64,000 bases of DNA from Burkholderiales bacterium. GTDB lineage: Bacteria > Pseudomonadota > Gammaproteobacteria > Burkholderiales > Burkholderiaceae_C. The stretch lies in contig JAIXKN010000037.1 in NCBI GenBank assembly GCA_026932425.1, positions 1-64,000 on the forward strand, read 5' to 3'. The notes beneath the pieces were generated by a model. That model ran no database searches, had not been told where the DNA came from, and saw only the letters and a program-made list of their open reading frames with translations. A program made the translations under genes and the position numbers. Shown one piece after another: positions 29,730 through 39,441 of the stretch; the first letter of the stretch is position 1; each line of letters opens with the position of its first letter.

Positions 29730-30074
29730 CTACCAGCCAAGCCACAGGCGAAGCGGCAGGAAGACCCCCATCCCGACGACGAGCGTGAGCAGCACGTCGC
29801 GCCGGACCGCGTAGCAGAGCGCTGCCGCGAGCGCCCCGAAGAGCCGCGCGTCCTGCCAGGTCTGCACGAGCTGGCCCTGCGTCAGCACGACCTCGGGGGC
29901 GACGATCGCCGCCAGCGCCGCCAGCGGCGCGTAGCGCAGGCCCTTGCGCAGCCACGCCGGCAACGGCCATTCGCGGTCGGGCAGCAGGAAGAAGCCGCGC
30001 GTCAGCAGCGTCACACCGCCCAACGCCAGCAGCGTGAGCACCACCGGCCAGGTCCATTCGACGCTGTCCTGCAT
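29730..30074 (-). CDS. azlD: AzlD family branched-chain amino acid exporter subunit
   Basis: A 114-residue inner-membrane protein with four hydrophobic segments. [19 protein letters not shown] and [19 protein letters not shown] are typical of AzlD, the small partner of AzlC. The pair exports branched-chain amino acids or analogues. ATG 30074 is chosen; a GTG two codons upstream (30080) is also possible. It starts 13 bases after azlC ends. Confidence 0.86.
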   Translation of the reverse strand: MQDSVEWTWPVVLTLLALGGVTLLTRGFFLLPDREWPLPAWLRKGLRYAPLAALAAIVAPEVVLTQGQLVQTWQDARLFGALAAALCYAVRRDVLLTLVVGMGVFLPLRLWLGW

Positions 30075-30087
30075 CCCCACTTACCCT

Positions 30088-30819
30088 TCAGGTGCGGTCG
30101 TCCAGCGGCAGCACGGTGCGCGTGCTGCGGTGATCGACGAGCAGGCCGGCGGCGACCGCCGCGACGATCGCCGCCAGCACGTTGAGCTTGAGCGGCAGCG
30201 CGTAGGCCAGCACCGAGACGGCGGCGGCGACGCCCGCGGCCACCCAGGTCGCGCGGTCGACGAGCATCGAGCCGACGACGCCGATCAGCACCAGCGGGCC
30301 GGCGAAGTCCAGCCCCCAGTGTGTCGGGACGCGGTCGCCCAGCAGCACGCCGGTCACCGAGAGCAGTTGCCACGAGACCCAGTTGATCGCGACGCCGCCC
30401 CAGAAATACGGGAGCTGCCCGGGGCGCGGCAGAGGCTCGGGGAAGCGGTGCACGAACTGCACGTAGTTGAGGTCGGCCGCGAAGTAGGCCAGGCGCATGC
30501 GCTGCGCGCGCGGCAGCGCGCCGAAGTACGGCCGCCACTGCGCCGAGAGCACGACGAAGCGCAGGTTGACGCAGGTCGCCGCGGCAAGCATCACCCAGAC
30601 CGGCGCGCCCGCGGCCAGCAGCGGGATCGTCGCGAGCTGCGCGCTGGCGGCAAACATCAGCAGCGACATCGTCAGCGCGACCGGGACCGAGAGCCCCGAC
30701 TTCACCATCGCCACACCCGTCACCAATCCCCAGGCGGCGATGCCGATCGACGGCGCGGTCATGTCGCGCGCACCCAGGCGCACGAAGTCGTTCCTCAACC
30801 ACGCGCGCAGGCCGTGCAT
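30088..30819 (-). CDS. azlC: AzlC family branched-chain amino acid exporter subunit
   Basis: A 243-residue inner-membrane protein with about seven membrane segments. GIAAWGLVTGVAMVKSGLS and LLMFAASAQLATIPLLAAGAPVWVM are the family core, and CVNLRFVVLSA is also conserved. It should form the exporter together with AzlD, encoded directly downstream. ATG 30819 is preferred over a GTG at 30843 because similarity begins near HGLRAWLRNDF. Confidence 0.87.
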   Translation of the reverse strand: MHGLRAWLRNDFVRLGARDMTAPSIGIAAWGLVTGVAMVKSGLSVPVALTMSLLMFAASAQLATIPLLAAGAPVWVMLAAATCVNLRFVVLSAQWRPYFGALPRAQRMRLAYFAADLNYVQFVHRFPEPLPRPGQLPYFWGGVAINWVSWQLLSVTGVLLGDRVPTHWGLDFAGPLVLIGVVGSMLVDRATWVAAGVAAAVSVLAYALPLKLNVLAAIVAAVAAGLLVDHRSTRTVLPLDDRT

Positions 30820-30912
30820 GCGCACGATTTTCCCATCTCGCACCGGCCTGGCACTGCCGAGGAGCCGGGCCGGCGTCGTCGATCCCCGGACCGCGTCCGG
30901 GGACTCGCGGGG

Positions 30913-31269
30913 TCAGTGGCTCCTGGGCTTGGCCGGCCGCGCGGTGTCGCCTTCGTCGTCGACCGCAGCGGTGACCGGTGCCGGCGCACCCGGCGGGGGC
31001 AGCGTCGGCGCGACGACCTCGAGCTTGTTCTCGATCATGTAGTCGTTCATCTCGCGCCAGCCGGCGAAGATCGCGCCTTTGTCGGCCTTGCGATTGAGCA
31101 CATAGCAATCCTCGATCGCGCGGCCTGCGTGGCGGCACGCGCCGCCGATCGCCTTGCCCTCGGCCTCGCGCCGCGCCGCGACCGCGCTCGCGCTCTCGAT
31201 CCCGAGCAGGTCGCAGCCGGCGAGCGGGACGAGCAGCAGCAAGGCGAGAGCGGTGGCGTGGCGACGCAT
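30913..31269 (-). CDS. small predicted lipoprotein
   Basis: A 118-residue protein. The signal peptide MRRHATALALLLLVPLAGC has a lipobox with the acylated Cys at residue 19. The body has two further cysteines (ACRHAGRAIEDCY) that could form a disulfide, then FAGWREMNDYMIENKLEVV and a Pro/Ala-rich tail. I do not recognise a named family, though proteins of this layout occur in Burkholderiales. It lies between fmt and azlC, all on the minus strand. Confidence 0.68.
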   Translation of the reverse strand: MRRHATALALLLLVPLAGCDLLGIESASAVAARREAEGKAIGGACRHAGRAIEDCYVLNRKADKGAIFAGWREMNDYMIENKLEVVAPTLPPPGAPAPVTAAVDDEGDTARPAKPRSH

Positions 31270-31355
31270 GAGGCAGGGACCAGTCTGGTCCCGATATCGG
31301 CAGCCGCCGCGGCGCACTTGAGCACGGGATGCGCGCGGCTTGCGATGCCGGTGCT

Positions 31356-32351
31356 CTACGCCGCGCGGGTCGATCCAAGCCGCGTTCCAGCGGCAACCGC
31401 CTGCCCACGCAGGAAGTCGGCCATCGCGACGCGGCGCCCGCCGGTGCGTTGCACTTCGAGCAGCTCCAGCACTCCGTCGCCGCAGGCGACGAGCAGGCGA
31501 TCCGGCTCAGGCCGCAGGCAGGTTCCAGGGGCTGCCGCGTCGGCCACCGTGCCTGCGCCCGCATCGGCGACCTGCGCACGCCAGAGCTTCACCGCCTGGC
31601 CGTCGAGCTCGAAGCTGGCTCCGGGGAAGGGATCGAAGGCGCGCACGCGACGCTCGATCTGCACCGCGGGCAGGCGCCAGTCGATCGCCGCCTCGGCCTT
31701 GTCGATCTTGCTCGCGTAGCTGACGCCCTCGGTCGGCTGCGGTTTGGCAGGCAGGTGTCCACTCACCCACAGCGGCAGCCCCTCGACGACGAGCGCTGCG
31801 CCGAGCGAAGCCAGCCGGTCGTGCAGGCTCGCCGCGGTGTCGGTGTTCGAGATCGGCAGCGCACGCGCGAGCAGCATCGGCCCGGTGTCCAGGCCGGCGT
31901 CCATCTGCATCAGCGTGATGCCGGTTTCGGCGTCTCCGGCCTCGATCGCGCGCTGGATCGGCGCCGCGCCGCGCCAGCGCGGCAGCAGCGACGCATGGAT
32001 GTTGAGCGCGCCGTGAGTCGCACAAGTCAGCGCCCACTGCGGCAGGATCAGCCCGTAGGCGGCGACGACGAGCACGTCCAGCCGCGCTTGCGTCAGCGCC
32101 GTCTGTACCGCGGCGGCCTCCTCGGCAAAGCGGCCATCGAGCCGCAGGCCGCGCGGCTGCAGCACCGGCAGGCCACGCGCCAGCGCCTCCTGTTTCACCG
32201 GCGAGGCCTGCAGCTTCATGCCGCGCCCGGCCGGCCGGTCGGGCTGCGTCAGAACCAGCGGCACGACGTGCCCGGCGTCGACGATCGCCGCCAGCGCCGC
32301 ACGCGCAAACTCCGGCGTCCCGGCAAAGCCGACGCGCAGCGGCTCAGCCAT
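31356..32351 (-). CDS. fmt: methionyl-tRNA formyltransferase
   Basis: A 331-residue enzyme adding a formyl group from 10-formyl-THF to initiator Met-t[17 protein letters not shown] opens the Rossmann-like domain. The active site is in [17 protein letters not shown] (Asn117, His119) with the Asp in MDAGLDTG. The C-terminal OB-fold domain is present. ATG 32351 gives an 8-base overlap with the def stop, so formylation and deformylation enzymes are translated from one message. Confidence 0.95.
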   Translation of the reverse strand: MAEPLRVGFAGTPEFARAALAAIVDAGHVVPLVLTQPDRPAGRGMKLQASPVKQEALARGLPVLQPRGLRLDGRFAEEAAAVQTALTQARLDVLVVAAYGLILPQWALTCATHGALNIHASLLPRWRGAAPIQRAIEAGDAETGITLMQMDAGLDTGPMLLARALPISNTDTAASLHDRLASLGAALVVEGLPLWVSGHLPAKPQPTEGVSYASKIDKAEAAIDWRLPAVQIERRVRAFDPFPGASFELDGQAVKLWRAQVADAGAGTVADAAAPGTCLRPEPDRLLVACGDGVLELLEVQRTGGRRVAMADFLRGQAVAAGTRLGSTRAA

Positions 32352-32859
32352 CACGCTGCTCTTCGCGCGCCTTCTTGATCATCTTGGTGCGGATGCGGTC
32401 GCGCTTGAGCGCGCTGAGGTACTCGACGAAAACCTTGCCCCGGAGATGATCGATCTCATGCTGTACGCACACGGACGCAAGGCCCTCGGCCTGCATCTCG
32501 AAGCGCTGCCCCTCGCGGTCCAGCGCCTGCACCTTGACGCTGGCGTGGCGCTCGACCTTGTCGTAGATCGTCGGCACCGAGAGGCAGCCCTCCTCGGCCA
32601 GCCGCATCTCCTCGCTCTGCCAGATCAGTTCGGGGTTGATCAGGACGATCGGGTTGTCCCTCGTTTCCGAGGTATCCATCACGATCACCCGCTCGTGCAC
32701 GTCAACCTGGGTCGCCGCCAGGCCGACACCCTCGGCAGCGTACATGGTCTCGAGCATGTCGTCGACGAGCCGGCGGATGCGCTCGTCGACGCTCGCGACC
32801 GGTCGGGCCACGGTGTGCAGCCGCGGATCGGGATAGCGCAGGATATTCAGACGGGCCAT
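32344..32859 (-). CDS. def: peptide deformylase
   Basis: A 171-residue metalloenzyme removing the N-formyl group from nascent proteins. The three motifs are GVGLAATQ (44-51), EGCLSVP with metal ligand Cys92, and QHEIDHL with His134, Glu135 and His138. The start at 32859 gives the usual [12 protein letters not shown]-terminus; the frame extends upstream but without family similarity. It is upstream of, and overlaps, fmt. Confidence 0.95.
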   Translation of the reverse strand: MARLNILRYPDPRLHTVARPVASVDERIRRLVDDMLETMYAAEGVGLAATQVDVHERVIVMDTSETRDNPIVLINPELIWQSEEMRLAEEGCLSVPTIYDKVERHASVKVQALDREGQRFEMQAEGLASVCVQHEIDHLRGKVFVEYLSALKRDRIRTKMIKKAREEQRDG

Positions 32860-32980
32860 GGGATCGGCATCGAAAACATCAGCCGCCGGGGGCGGCAACA
32901 CGGGGAAACAGTTGTGGACGGGGCGCAACGACCGCCGCGTCGCCGGCGTGCCCCTGTTCACGGCAGATGGGGCACTTTCG

Positions 32981-33009
32981 TTGCGATATCAATGCGTTAG
33001 GGGCAGAAT
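32981..33009 (+). promoter_or_regulatory. possible sigma-70 promoter for the LysM-dprA genes
   Basis: TTGCGA and CAGAAT are separated by 17 bases. The site lies in the 272-base gap between the divergent def and LysM genes, about 120 bases before the LysM start. The match to consensus is moderate. Confidence 0.35.
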
Positions 33010-33131
33010 CTGCGAAACCAAGTGAAGATTTCGGACGTCTGCTCGCGGCGGGTCGCGGCGGCACGCTCCGAACCCCAGCCTGAATTGTGGCATCGCGCGC
33101 CGCAGCGGGCCGGCAGCCGGGAGACGCGCAC

Positions 33132-34325
33132 ATGAGTCCAAGCGATCGGTCAGGCCTGCGAGGCCAGGAGCGCCGCGCCGTACTGGCGCTCGGCGTCGCG
33201 GCAGCGCTCGGGCCGGTCTGGATGCGAAGCGCATCGGCAGCACCCGGCGACTACCCGATCACCCCCGAGCAGCGCGCGGCCGCAACGCAGGTCGCGCAGG
33301 CCGGCGTCCCGCTTTCGGACCTCGCTGCGAACGCCCCCGACCGGCATGTCGTGCGCCGCGGCGACACGCTCTGGGACATCTCCAAGATCTTCCTCAAGAG
33401 CCCCTGGCGCTGGCCGCAGCTCTGGGGCATGAACCTGGACCAGATCCGCAACCCGCACCTGATCTATCCCGGGCAGGTGCTGGTGCTGGTGAAGTCCGGC
33501 GGCCGCGCGATGCTCACGCTCGGGCAGGATCTCTCCGGCCCCGGCGGCACCGTGAAGCTCTCGCCGCAGGTCCGCGCCGAACTCCTGCCCAACGGGGCGA
33601 TCGCGGCGATCCCGCTGCACCTCATCGGCCCCTTCCTCAACGAGGCGGTGGTCTTCGACACCGATGCGCTCGAGCGCGCCCCGCGCATCGTCGCGACGCA
33701 GGAGAACCGCGTCATCGTCTCGCGCGGCGAGACCGCCTACGTCCGGGGCGACCTCGGCGGCGCGCGCGACTTCCGTCTCTTCCGCCAGCCGCGGCCGCTG
33801 CTCGACCCGGAAACGCGCGAAGTGCTGGGCTTCGAGGCCACCTACGTCGGCGCCGCCGAGTTCGTGCGCGACGGCGGCCTGCTGCCCTCGGCCGACGGCA
33901 AAACCGCCACCGTCGTCCCGGCGACCTTCATGATCACCGACACGCGGCTCGAGGCCGGCGTCGGCGACCGGCTCTCGCCGGTGCCGCCCTCGGAACTCGC
34001 CGCCTACGCCCCGCATCCGCCGAGCAGCAGCGTCGACGGTCGCATCGTCTCGGTCTACGGCGAAGCGGTGCTCGCCGGACAGAACCAGATCGTTGCGCTC
34101 AACCGCGGCGCCCGCGACGGCATCGAGCGCGGCCACGTGCTCGCGCTCTGGCGCGCGGGCCGCATGGCCGCCGACCGCACCGACGGCAAGCGCACGCCGA
34201 TGCGCCTGCCCGACGAGCGTCATGGGCTGCTCTTCGTCTTCCGCGTCTTCGAGCGCGTCGCCTACGCGCTCGTCGTCTCGGTGCAGGAGCCGGTCGGCAC
34301 GGGCGACCGCTTCACGCAGCCCTGA
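33132..34325 (+). CDS. LysM peptidoglycan-binding domain protein
   Basis: A 397-residue exported protein. A signal peptide of about 37 residues ends at SASA-APG. The LysM domain follows (HVVRRGDTLWDISKIFLKSPWRWPQLW to about YPGQVLVLV, residues ~76-122). The rest is a beta-rich domain of unknown role seen in Burkholderiales LysM proteins encoded beside dprA and def. It is likely periplasmic or outer-membrane-associated and binds peptidoglycan. It is followed by dprA after 30 bases. Confidence 0.88.
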   Translation: MSPSDRSGLRGQERRAVLALGVAAALGPVWMRSASAAPGDYPITPEQRAAATQVAQAGVPLSDLAANAPDRHVVRRGDTLWDISKIFLKSPWRWPQLWGMNLDQIRNPHLIYPGQVLVLVKSGGRAMLTLGQDLSGPGGTVKLSPQVRAELLPNGAIAAIPLHLIGPFLNEAVVFDTDALERAPRIVATQENRVIVSRGETAYVRGDLGGARDFRLFRQPRPLLDPETREVLGFEATYVGAAEFVRDGGLLPSADGKTATVVPATFMITDTRLEAGVGDRLSPVPPSELAAYAPHPPSSSVDGRIVSVYGEAVLAGQNQIVALNRGARDGIERGHVLALWRAGRMAADRTDGKRTPMRLPDERHGLLFVFRVFERVAYALVVSVQEPVGTGDRFTQP

Positions 34326-34355
34326 CCCGCGCCCCGTCGCAGCCGGGGCCATCCG

Positions 34356-35480
34356 GTGATCGACGTCGACGAACTCGGGGCCTGGCTGCAGCTCCAGCTG
34401 GCGCCCGGGATCGGGCGCGAAAGCGCCCGCCGACTGCTGCGCGCCTTCGGGACGCCGCAAGGCGTCGTCGCCGCGTCGCGTGCAGCGCTGTCCGAAGTCA
34501 TCGGGCCGCGCCAGGCCGACGCGATGGCGCGCGGCGCGGCTCCGATGCCCGCAGCTCTCGCCGCGGCACGGCGCTGGCTGGAGGGCGGCAGCGACCGCCA
34601 TGTGCTCACACTCGGAGACCCGGCCTATCCCCCTGCGCTGCTGCAGAGCCCGGACCCGCCGCTGCTGCTCTACGTGCAGGGCGACCCGGCAGCGCTTTGC
34701 GCGGCGTCGGTCGCCGTCGTCGGCAGCCGCAAGCCCAGCGCCCAGGGCCTGGACAACGCCCGTCACTTCGCGCAGGCGCTGGGGGAAGCGGGTCTGGTCG
34801 TCGTCTCGGGGCTGGCGCTGGGCATCGACGCCGCCGCGCACGAAGGCGCGCTGGCCGGCGGCGCGTCCACGATCGCGGTGCTGGGAACCGGGATCGACCG
34901 CATCTATCCGCCGCGCCACGCGGGTCTCGCGGCACGGATCGCCGGCCAGGGTGCGCTCGTGAGCGAGTTCGTCCCCGGAACAGCGCCGCTGGCCGAGAAC
35001 TTCCCGCAGCGCAACCGCATCATCGCCGGCCTGGCGCTCGGGACGCTGGTCGTCGAAGCCGCGCTGCGCTCGGGTTCGCTGATCACCGCACGCCTGGCCA
35101 ACGAGGCCGGACGCGAGGTCTTCGCGCTTCCCGGTTCGATCCACGCCGAGCAATCCCGCGGCTGCCATGCGCTGATCCGCGAGGGCGCGCGGCTCGTCGA
35201 AACGCCGGCCGAGGTGCTGGAGGAATTGCGGCGACCGGCCGCCGCAGCACCGGCCGGAGCAAGTGATCCCGCGCTGCCGCCCGACGAGGAGCCCACACAC
35301 GAGCCGCCGCACGAGCCGCTGCTCGAAGCCCTGGGCCACGACCCGATCGGGCTGGACAGCCTGCAGGCGCGCTGCGGCTGGCCGACCGCCGAGCTGCTCG
35401 CGCGCCTGCTCGAACTGGAGCTTGCAGGTCATGTCGTCCGACTTCCCGGCGGGCTCTATCAGCGCCGTGGCCGGGCCTGA
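34356..35480 (+). CDS. dprA: DNA-processing protein DprA
   Basis: A 374-residue RecA loader used in natural transformation. The N-terminal ~60 residues resemble a SAM domain; the Rossmann-like DprA core has VAVVGSRKPSAQG, VVSGLALGIDAAAHEGAL and IAVLGTGIDRIYPPRH, and EAALRSGSLITARLA. A C-terminal winged-helix domain (DMLA-like region from ~310) is present. The start is a GTG at 34356. It implies that the species may be transformable, but other competence genes are not in the window. Confidence 0.94.
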   Translation: MIDVDELGAWLQLQLAPGIGRESARRLLRAFGTPQGVVAASRAALSEVIGPRQADAMARGAAPMPAALAAARRWLEGGSDRHVLTLGDPAYPPALLQSPDPPLLLYVQGDPAALCAASVAVVGSRKPSAQGLDNARHFAQALGEAGLVVVSGLALGIDAAAHEGALAGGASTIAVLGTGIDRIYPPRHAGLAARIAGQGALVSEFVPGTAPLAENFPQRNRIIAGLALGTLVVEAALRSGSLITARLANEAGREVFALPGSIHAEQSRGCHALIREGARLVETPAEVLEELRRPAAAAPAGASDPALPPDEEPTHEPPHEPLLEALGHDPIGLDSLQARCGWPTAELLARLLELELAGHVVRLPGGLYQRRGRA

Positions 35481-35515
35481 ACCCGGGTAAGCCCCTAGGC
35501 GACGGGCGGCTCGGG

Positions 35516-35521
35516 TATAGT
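35516..35521 (+). promoter_or_regulatory. -10-like hexamer TATAGT before smg
   Basis: TATAGT ends eight bases before the smg ATG at 35530, so a transcript from it would have almost no leader. No good -35 was found at the expected distance. Confidence 0.35.
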
Positions 35522-35529
35522 GCCGTGCC

Positions 35530-35982
35530 ATGTTCGACGTGCTGGTCTACCTCTACGAGAACTACTGGCGCCCCGACGCCTGCCCGGACCACCGGCAACT
35601 GAAGCGCAAGCTCAGCGCCGTCGGCTTCGAGTCCGAGGAGATCCAGCAGGCGCTGCGCTGGCTGGACGGGTTGGCGCACAGCGCCGAAGGCGCGGTCGGC
35701 AAGCAGCGCAAGGGCAGCGTGCGCGTCTACAGCGAGCTCGAGCGCCAGCGCCTGGGGCTCGATTCGATCTCTTTCATCAGCTTCCTCGAATCGGCGGGCG
35801 TGCTGCCGCCGGCGATGCGCGAGATGGTGATCGACCGCGCCAGCGCCGCCGGCGAGAGCCCGCTCTCGCTCGACGACCTCAAGGTCATCGTGCTGATGGT
35901 GTTCTGGAGCCTGGGCGAGGAGCCCGACGCGCTGATCCTCGACGAGCTCTTCGTCGCGCCCGAAGACCGCGTCATCCACTGA
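35530..35982 (+). CDS. smg: Smg family protein (DUF494)
   Basis: A 150-residue protein. MFDVLVYLYENYWRPDACPD at the start and FISFLESAGVLPPAMREMVIDRA are typical of Smg. In many proteobacteria it is encoded next to dprA, as here (49 bases downstream). The family role is not established. No signal peptide or membrane segment is present. Confidence 0.92.
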   Translation: MFDVLVYLYENYWRPDACPDHRQLKRKLSAVGFESEEIQQALRWLDGLAHSAEGAVGKQRKGSVRVYSELERQRLGLDSISFISFLESAGVLPPAMREMVIDRASAAGESPLSLDDLKVIVLMVFWSLGEEPDALILDELFVAPEDRVIH

Positions 35983-36033
35983 TCGCCGCCCGCCGGCGCG
36001 CGAGCGCGAGCCGCCTGGCCGCGCGCGCACCGG

Positions 36034-38349
36034 TCAGTTCAACAATCCGGCGGCGTCGACGTCGAGCTTGGCCAGCGCGCTGCGCGTGGCACGAACGGTC
36101 AGGGCCTCATCCTGCGCCGGCTGCAGCAGCCCGGCCTGCAGATAGCTGGCCAGGCGCTGCTGCTGGAACAGCACGCAGCGTCCGTGCGAGCTGACGAACA
36201 GCGAAAGCTGCTTGCGCATGCCCTGCCAGGCGAGCTGCACCGCTTCCTGCCGGCCCTTTTGCTCGAGCAGGAACCAGCTCCCGACCTGGAGCTCGCGCGC
36301 CCAGGCCAGCATCGCCGCGGTCGGCATCGAGCCGCCTTCGAGCACGATTTCCAGGCCCTCGCTCTGGTGGTCCGAGAGGTCGAGGACCATCGACTCGTCG
36401 AGCTCGATGTCCTGCGCGTCGGGCAGCATCTCCTCGAGCGATTCGAGGTGCTCCATCATCTCGCGCAGCCGCTCGTCGGGAATCACCGCCGCGCGCGCGG
36501 TGAAGGCCGCCGCCAGCGAGTTGTTGAGCTGCTGGATCTGCTCGTCCTGCCGCGCCGCGTCCAGGCCTGCCGACGACATGCCTTCCCTCAGCTGCTTGAG
36601 CAGCGGCGGCAGGCGGCGGATGACCTCGGCACGCTCCTCGCGCGAGACCTTGGCACTGGCCGACCAGATGAGATCGGCGGCGGCGCGCTTCATCCTGCGC
36701 GTCACCTCGCCCTGCGCCCCGTAGCGCACCGCGGCGGTGGCCAGGACGTCGGCCCAGACGTGAAAGAGGAACTGGCGCACGCCCTCCTGCACCGGCACCT
36801 CGTTGAGCATGCGGCGCAGTTCGATCGTGTACTGGATCGCCAGCGTCTCGCGCTGCTCCACCTGCTGCGCCAGCGACACGCCCTTCCTCGTGGCCTCGTT
36901 CTGGTCGCGGAAGTACTGCTCGAGGAACTTCTCGAACTCGGTCAGCACGGTCTGGAAGACGCGCCGTCCGGTGTCGGGGTAGGCCTCGACGACCTGGACG
37001 ATGCGCTTGATCTCGCGCTCGAGCGCCTCGCCGACCCGCGCCGAGCTGTCGAAGCCCATCACGCAGGCGCCCATGCGGTCGATCAGGCGCCGCGCCGGGT
37101 GGTCGGTGGTGGCGAAGAAGTCGGGCTCGGACACGGCCACCCGCAGCACCGGCATCTGCAGCCGCGCGAACCACACGCGCACCGAGGCCGGGATGCGGTC
37201 CTCGGTGAGGATGCTCTGGAACAGCAGCGCGACGATCTCGATCGTCGCGCGCTCCTCGGGTGTGGCCGCCGCCCGCTTGAGCACCTGCTTGCGCTGGTGC
37301 AGCTCCTCGATCACTGCCGGCGCGGTGACCTGCATCGCGCGCTGCGTGGTCGCCATGAAGCGGCGCTTGAGGCCCGCCTGCGCGGTCTCGATCGCCTGCG
37401 CCAGCCCCGGTGACAGCGGCGCCGCCCCGCTTGCGCGAGCGAAGCCCGGCAGATGCCGGCCGACCAGGCGGTTGAGGCGCAGCAGCACAGCCTCGGCGTG
37501 TTCGCCGCTGCGCGGCAGCGGCGCGCTGCGCGTCATCAGCCGCGTCTCCTCGCCGACGCCGCCCTGCCCGGTGCGCACGAAGCCGCCGCTGACCGTGGGA
37601 TCGAAGCTCGGCGCGATCGCCGCGTCGTACTGCGAGGCCGGCGGCGGCGCGCCGGTCCCGGCCGTCCAGCCCAGCGGCGCCTGCGGGTTGGTGCGCGAGC
37701 GGCGGATGAAAGGCCGCAGGTCGACCTCCGGAAGGACGCCATGCTCGACCAGCCAGCGGTTGGTCTCGTGGTAGGCCTCCTCGGCCAGATGCGCGAACTC
37801 CTCGTGCAGCACCGGCTGCAGCTCGCGCCAGCTCTCCAGGCCGATGCCCGCGGCGCGCCAGGACTCGAAGGCGATGCGCGCGAGCACATGCGCGCGCAGC
37901 AGGTCCTGGGCGTCGAGCTCGGTGCGCCCTTCGAGCGTGGCCACGCGCGAACGCAGGTCGGCGAACTCCCACGACGCGCGATCCATCATCGCCAGCGCCA
38001 GGCGCGAGGTGACGATCTCGAGCTCGATCGTGTCGTCGTCGACGAGCGAAAGCGACGCGAGCCCCCCGGGAGCATGCCCGTCACCGGGCCTGGACGCCAG
38101 GCCACCGCGAGCCAAGGCCTGGCGCAGCCCGTTGACCATTCCCCGATGCCAGGCCTGTGCGCCCTTCTGCAGCTCCTGCAGCAGCTCGCGCCGCCGCATG
38201 AAGACGGCGTGCTCGCAGGGCTTGTCGATCAGCGAGCGGGCCCCTTCGAGCGCCGCCTGCACCAGCGGCGCGAGATTGCGCAGGAGCTCCTCGACATACA
38301 GGCGCCGGGCCTGGGCGGCAAGCTGTGACGGACCGGGGACGGTCGCCAT
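36034..38349 (-). CDS. DUF1631 family protein
   Basis: A 771-residue cytoplasmic protein, mostly helical. The segments FMRRRELLQELQKGAQAW, DRASWEFADLRSR, FMATTQRAMQVT and RLIDRMGACVMGFD and a C-terminal WFLLEQKGRQEAVQLAW stretch (PilZ-like or TssA-like beta portion, not certain) match DUF1631 proteins of betaproteobacteria. The function is unknown. It follows smg convergently by 51 bases and precedes secF by 48 bases. Confidence 0.8.
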   Translation of the reverse strand: MATVPGPSQLAAQARRLYVEELLRNLAPLVQAALEGARSLIDKPCEHAVFMRRRELLQELQKGAQAWHRGMVNGLRQALARGGLASRPGDGHAPGGLASLSLVDDDTIELEIVTSRLALAMMDRASWEFADLRSRVATLEGRTELDAQDLLRAHVLARIAFESWRAAGIGLESWRELQPVLHEEFAHLAEEAYHETNRWLVEHGVLPEVDLRPFIRRSRTNPQAPLGWTAGTGAPPPASQYDAAIAPSFDPTVSGGFVRTGQGGVGEETRLMTRSAPLPRSGEHAEAVLLRLNRLVGRHLPGFARASGAAPLSPGLAQAIETAQAGLKRRFMATTQRAMQVTAPAVIEELHQRKQVLKRAAATPEERATIEIVALLFQSILTEDRIPASVRVWFARLQMPVLRVAVSEPDFFATTDHPARRLIDRMGACVMGFDSSARVGEALEREIKRIVQVVEAYPDTGRRVFQTVLTEFEKFLEQYFRDQNEATRKGVSLAQQVEQRETLAIQYTIELRRMLNEVPVQEGVRQFLFHVWADVLATAAVRYGAQGEVTRRMKRAAADLIWSASAKVSREERAEVIRRLPPLLKQLREGMSSAGLDAARQDEQIQQLNNSLAAAFTARAAVIPDERLREMMEHLESLEEMLPDAQDIELDESMVLDLSDHQSEGLEIVLEGGSMPTAAMLAWARELQVGSWFLLEQKGRQEAVQLAWQGMRKQLSLFVSSHGRCVLFQQQRLASYLQAGLLQPAQDEALTVRATRSALAKLDVDAAGLLN

Positions 38350-38397
38350 GTGGGGATGCAGGCGAGGTTTTCGTGAATTACGAACGCTTCGGCCACT

Positions 38398-39429
38398 CTA
38401 CACCACCGCCCCTGCGTTCGGATCGTTCGGATCGTGGTCCTTCGCGGGCTTGACGAGATCCTCGCGCTTGACCTTGAGCCACAGCGTGATGCCCGAGGCG
38501 ACGAAGATCGAGGAATAGATGCCGAAGAGGATGCCGATCGTCAGCGCCACCGCGAAGTAGTGCAGCGTGGGGCCGCCGAAGAGCATCATCGAGATCACCA
38601 TCATCTGCGTGCTGCCGTGGGTGATCACGGTGCGGCTCATCGTGCTGGTGATCGCATGGTCGATGACCTGCGGTGTCGTCAGCTTTCGATACTTACGAAA
38701 GGTTTCGCGAATGCGGTCGAAGATGACCACCGACTCGTTGACCGAGTAGCCGAGCACTGCCAGCACCGCGGCCAGCACCGCGAGCGAGAACTCCCACTGG
38801 AAGAAGGCGAAGAAGCCCAGGATGATGACGACGTCGTGCAGGTTGGCGATGACGCCGGCGACACCGAACTTCCACTCGAAGCGGACCGCCAGGTAGATCA
38901 CGATCCCGAGCACGGTGAAGAGCAGCGCCAGCGCCCCGTCGCGCGCCAGCTCCGAACCGACCGAAGGCCCGACGAACTCGGTGCGGCTGAGCTTGAGCGG
39001 CTCGGCGCCGCCGGCCGCCGCGCAGGCCGAGCGCGCCACCTGCTCGCCCTGCGGCGTCGTGTACTGGCGCGACTCGACCTGACCCGAGTCGGCCTTGCAC
39101 AAGGCGTCGAAGACACGCGCGGCCACCTCCGACTGCTTGACGTCCTCGCGCACCGGCACGCGGATCAGCACGTCGCGCGAGGTGCCGAAGTTCTGCACCT
39201 GCACCTCGCCCAGGCCCAAGGCCTCGACCGAGGTCCGAACCTTCTCGAGGTCGGCCGCCTGCGCGTACTCGACCTCGAGCACCGTGCCCCCGGTGAACTC
39301 GATCGACAGGTGCAGCCCGCGCGTGACCAGGAAGAAGACCGCGGCCAGGAAGGTGATCATCGAGATGACGTTGAACACCAGCACATGCCGCATGAACGGG
39401 ATGTCGCGCTTGATGCGGAAGAACTCCAT
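38398..39429 (-). CDS. secF: protein translocase subunit SecF
   Basis: A 343-residue inner-membrane protein with six membrane segments. SIEFTGGTVLEVEY opens the periplasmic domain; GYSVNESVVIFDRIRE and the segment HAITSTMSRTVITHGS are the core transport motifs. It is longer than E. coli SecF by a small insert (residues ~125-150) with two Cys in the periplasmic region. With SecD it uses the proton gradient to pull exported proteins into the periplasm. secD lies 12 bases upstream. Confidence 0.94.
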   Translation of the reverse strand: MEFFRIKRDIPFMRHVLVFNVISMITFLAAVFFLVTRGLHLSIEFTGGTVLEVEYAQAADLEKVRTSVEALGLGEVQVQNFGTSRDVLIRVPVREDVKQSEVAARVFDALCKADSGQVESRQYTTPQGEQVARSACAAAGGAEPLKLSRTEFVGPSVGSELARDGALALLFTVLGIVIYLAVRFEWKFGVAGVIANLHDVVIILGFFAFFQWEFSLAVLAAVLAVLGYSVNESVVIFDRIRETFRKYRKLTTPQVIDHAITSTMSRTVITHGSTQMMVISMMLFGGPTLHYFAVALTIGILFGIYSSIFVASGITLWLKVKREDLVKPAKDHDPNDPNAGAVV

Positions 39430-39441
39430 CGCCGTCTCCCC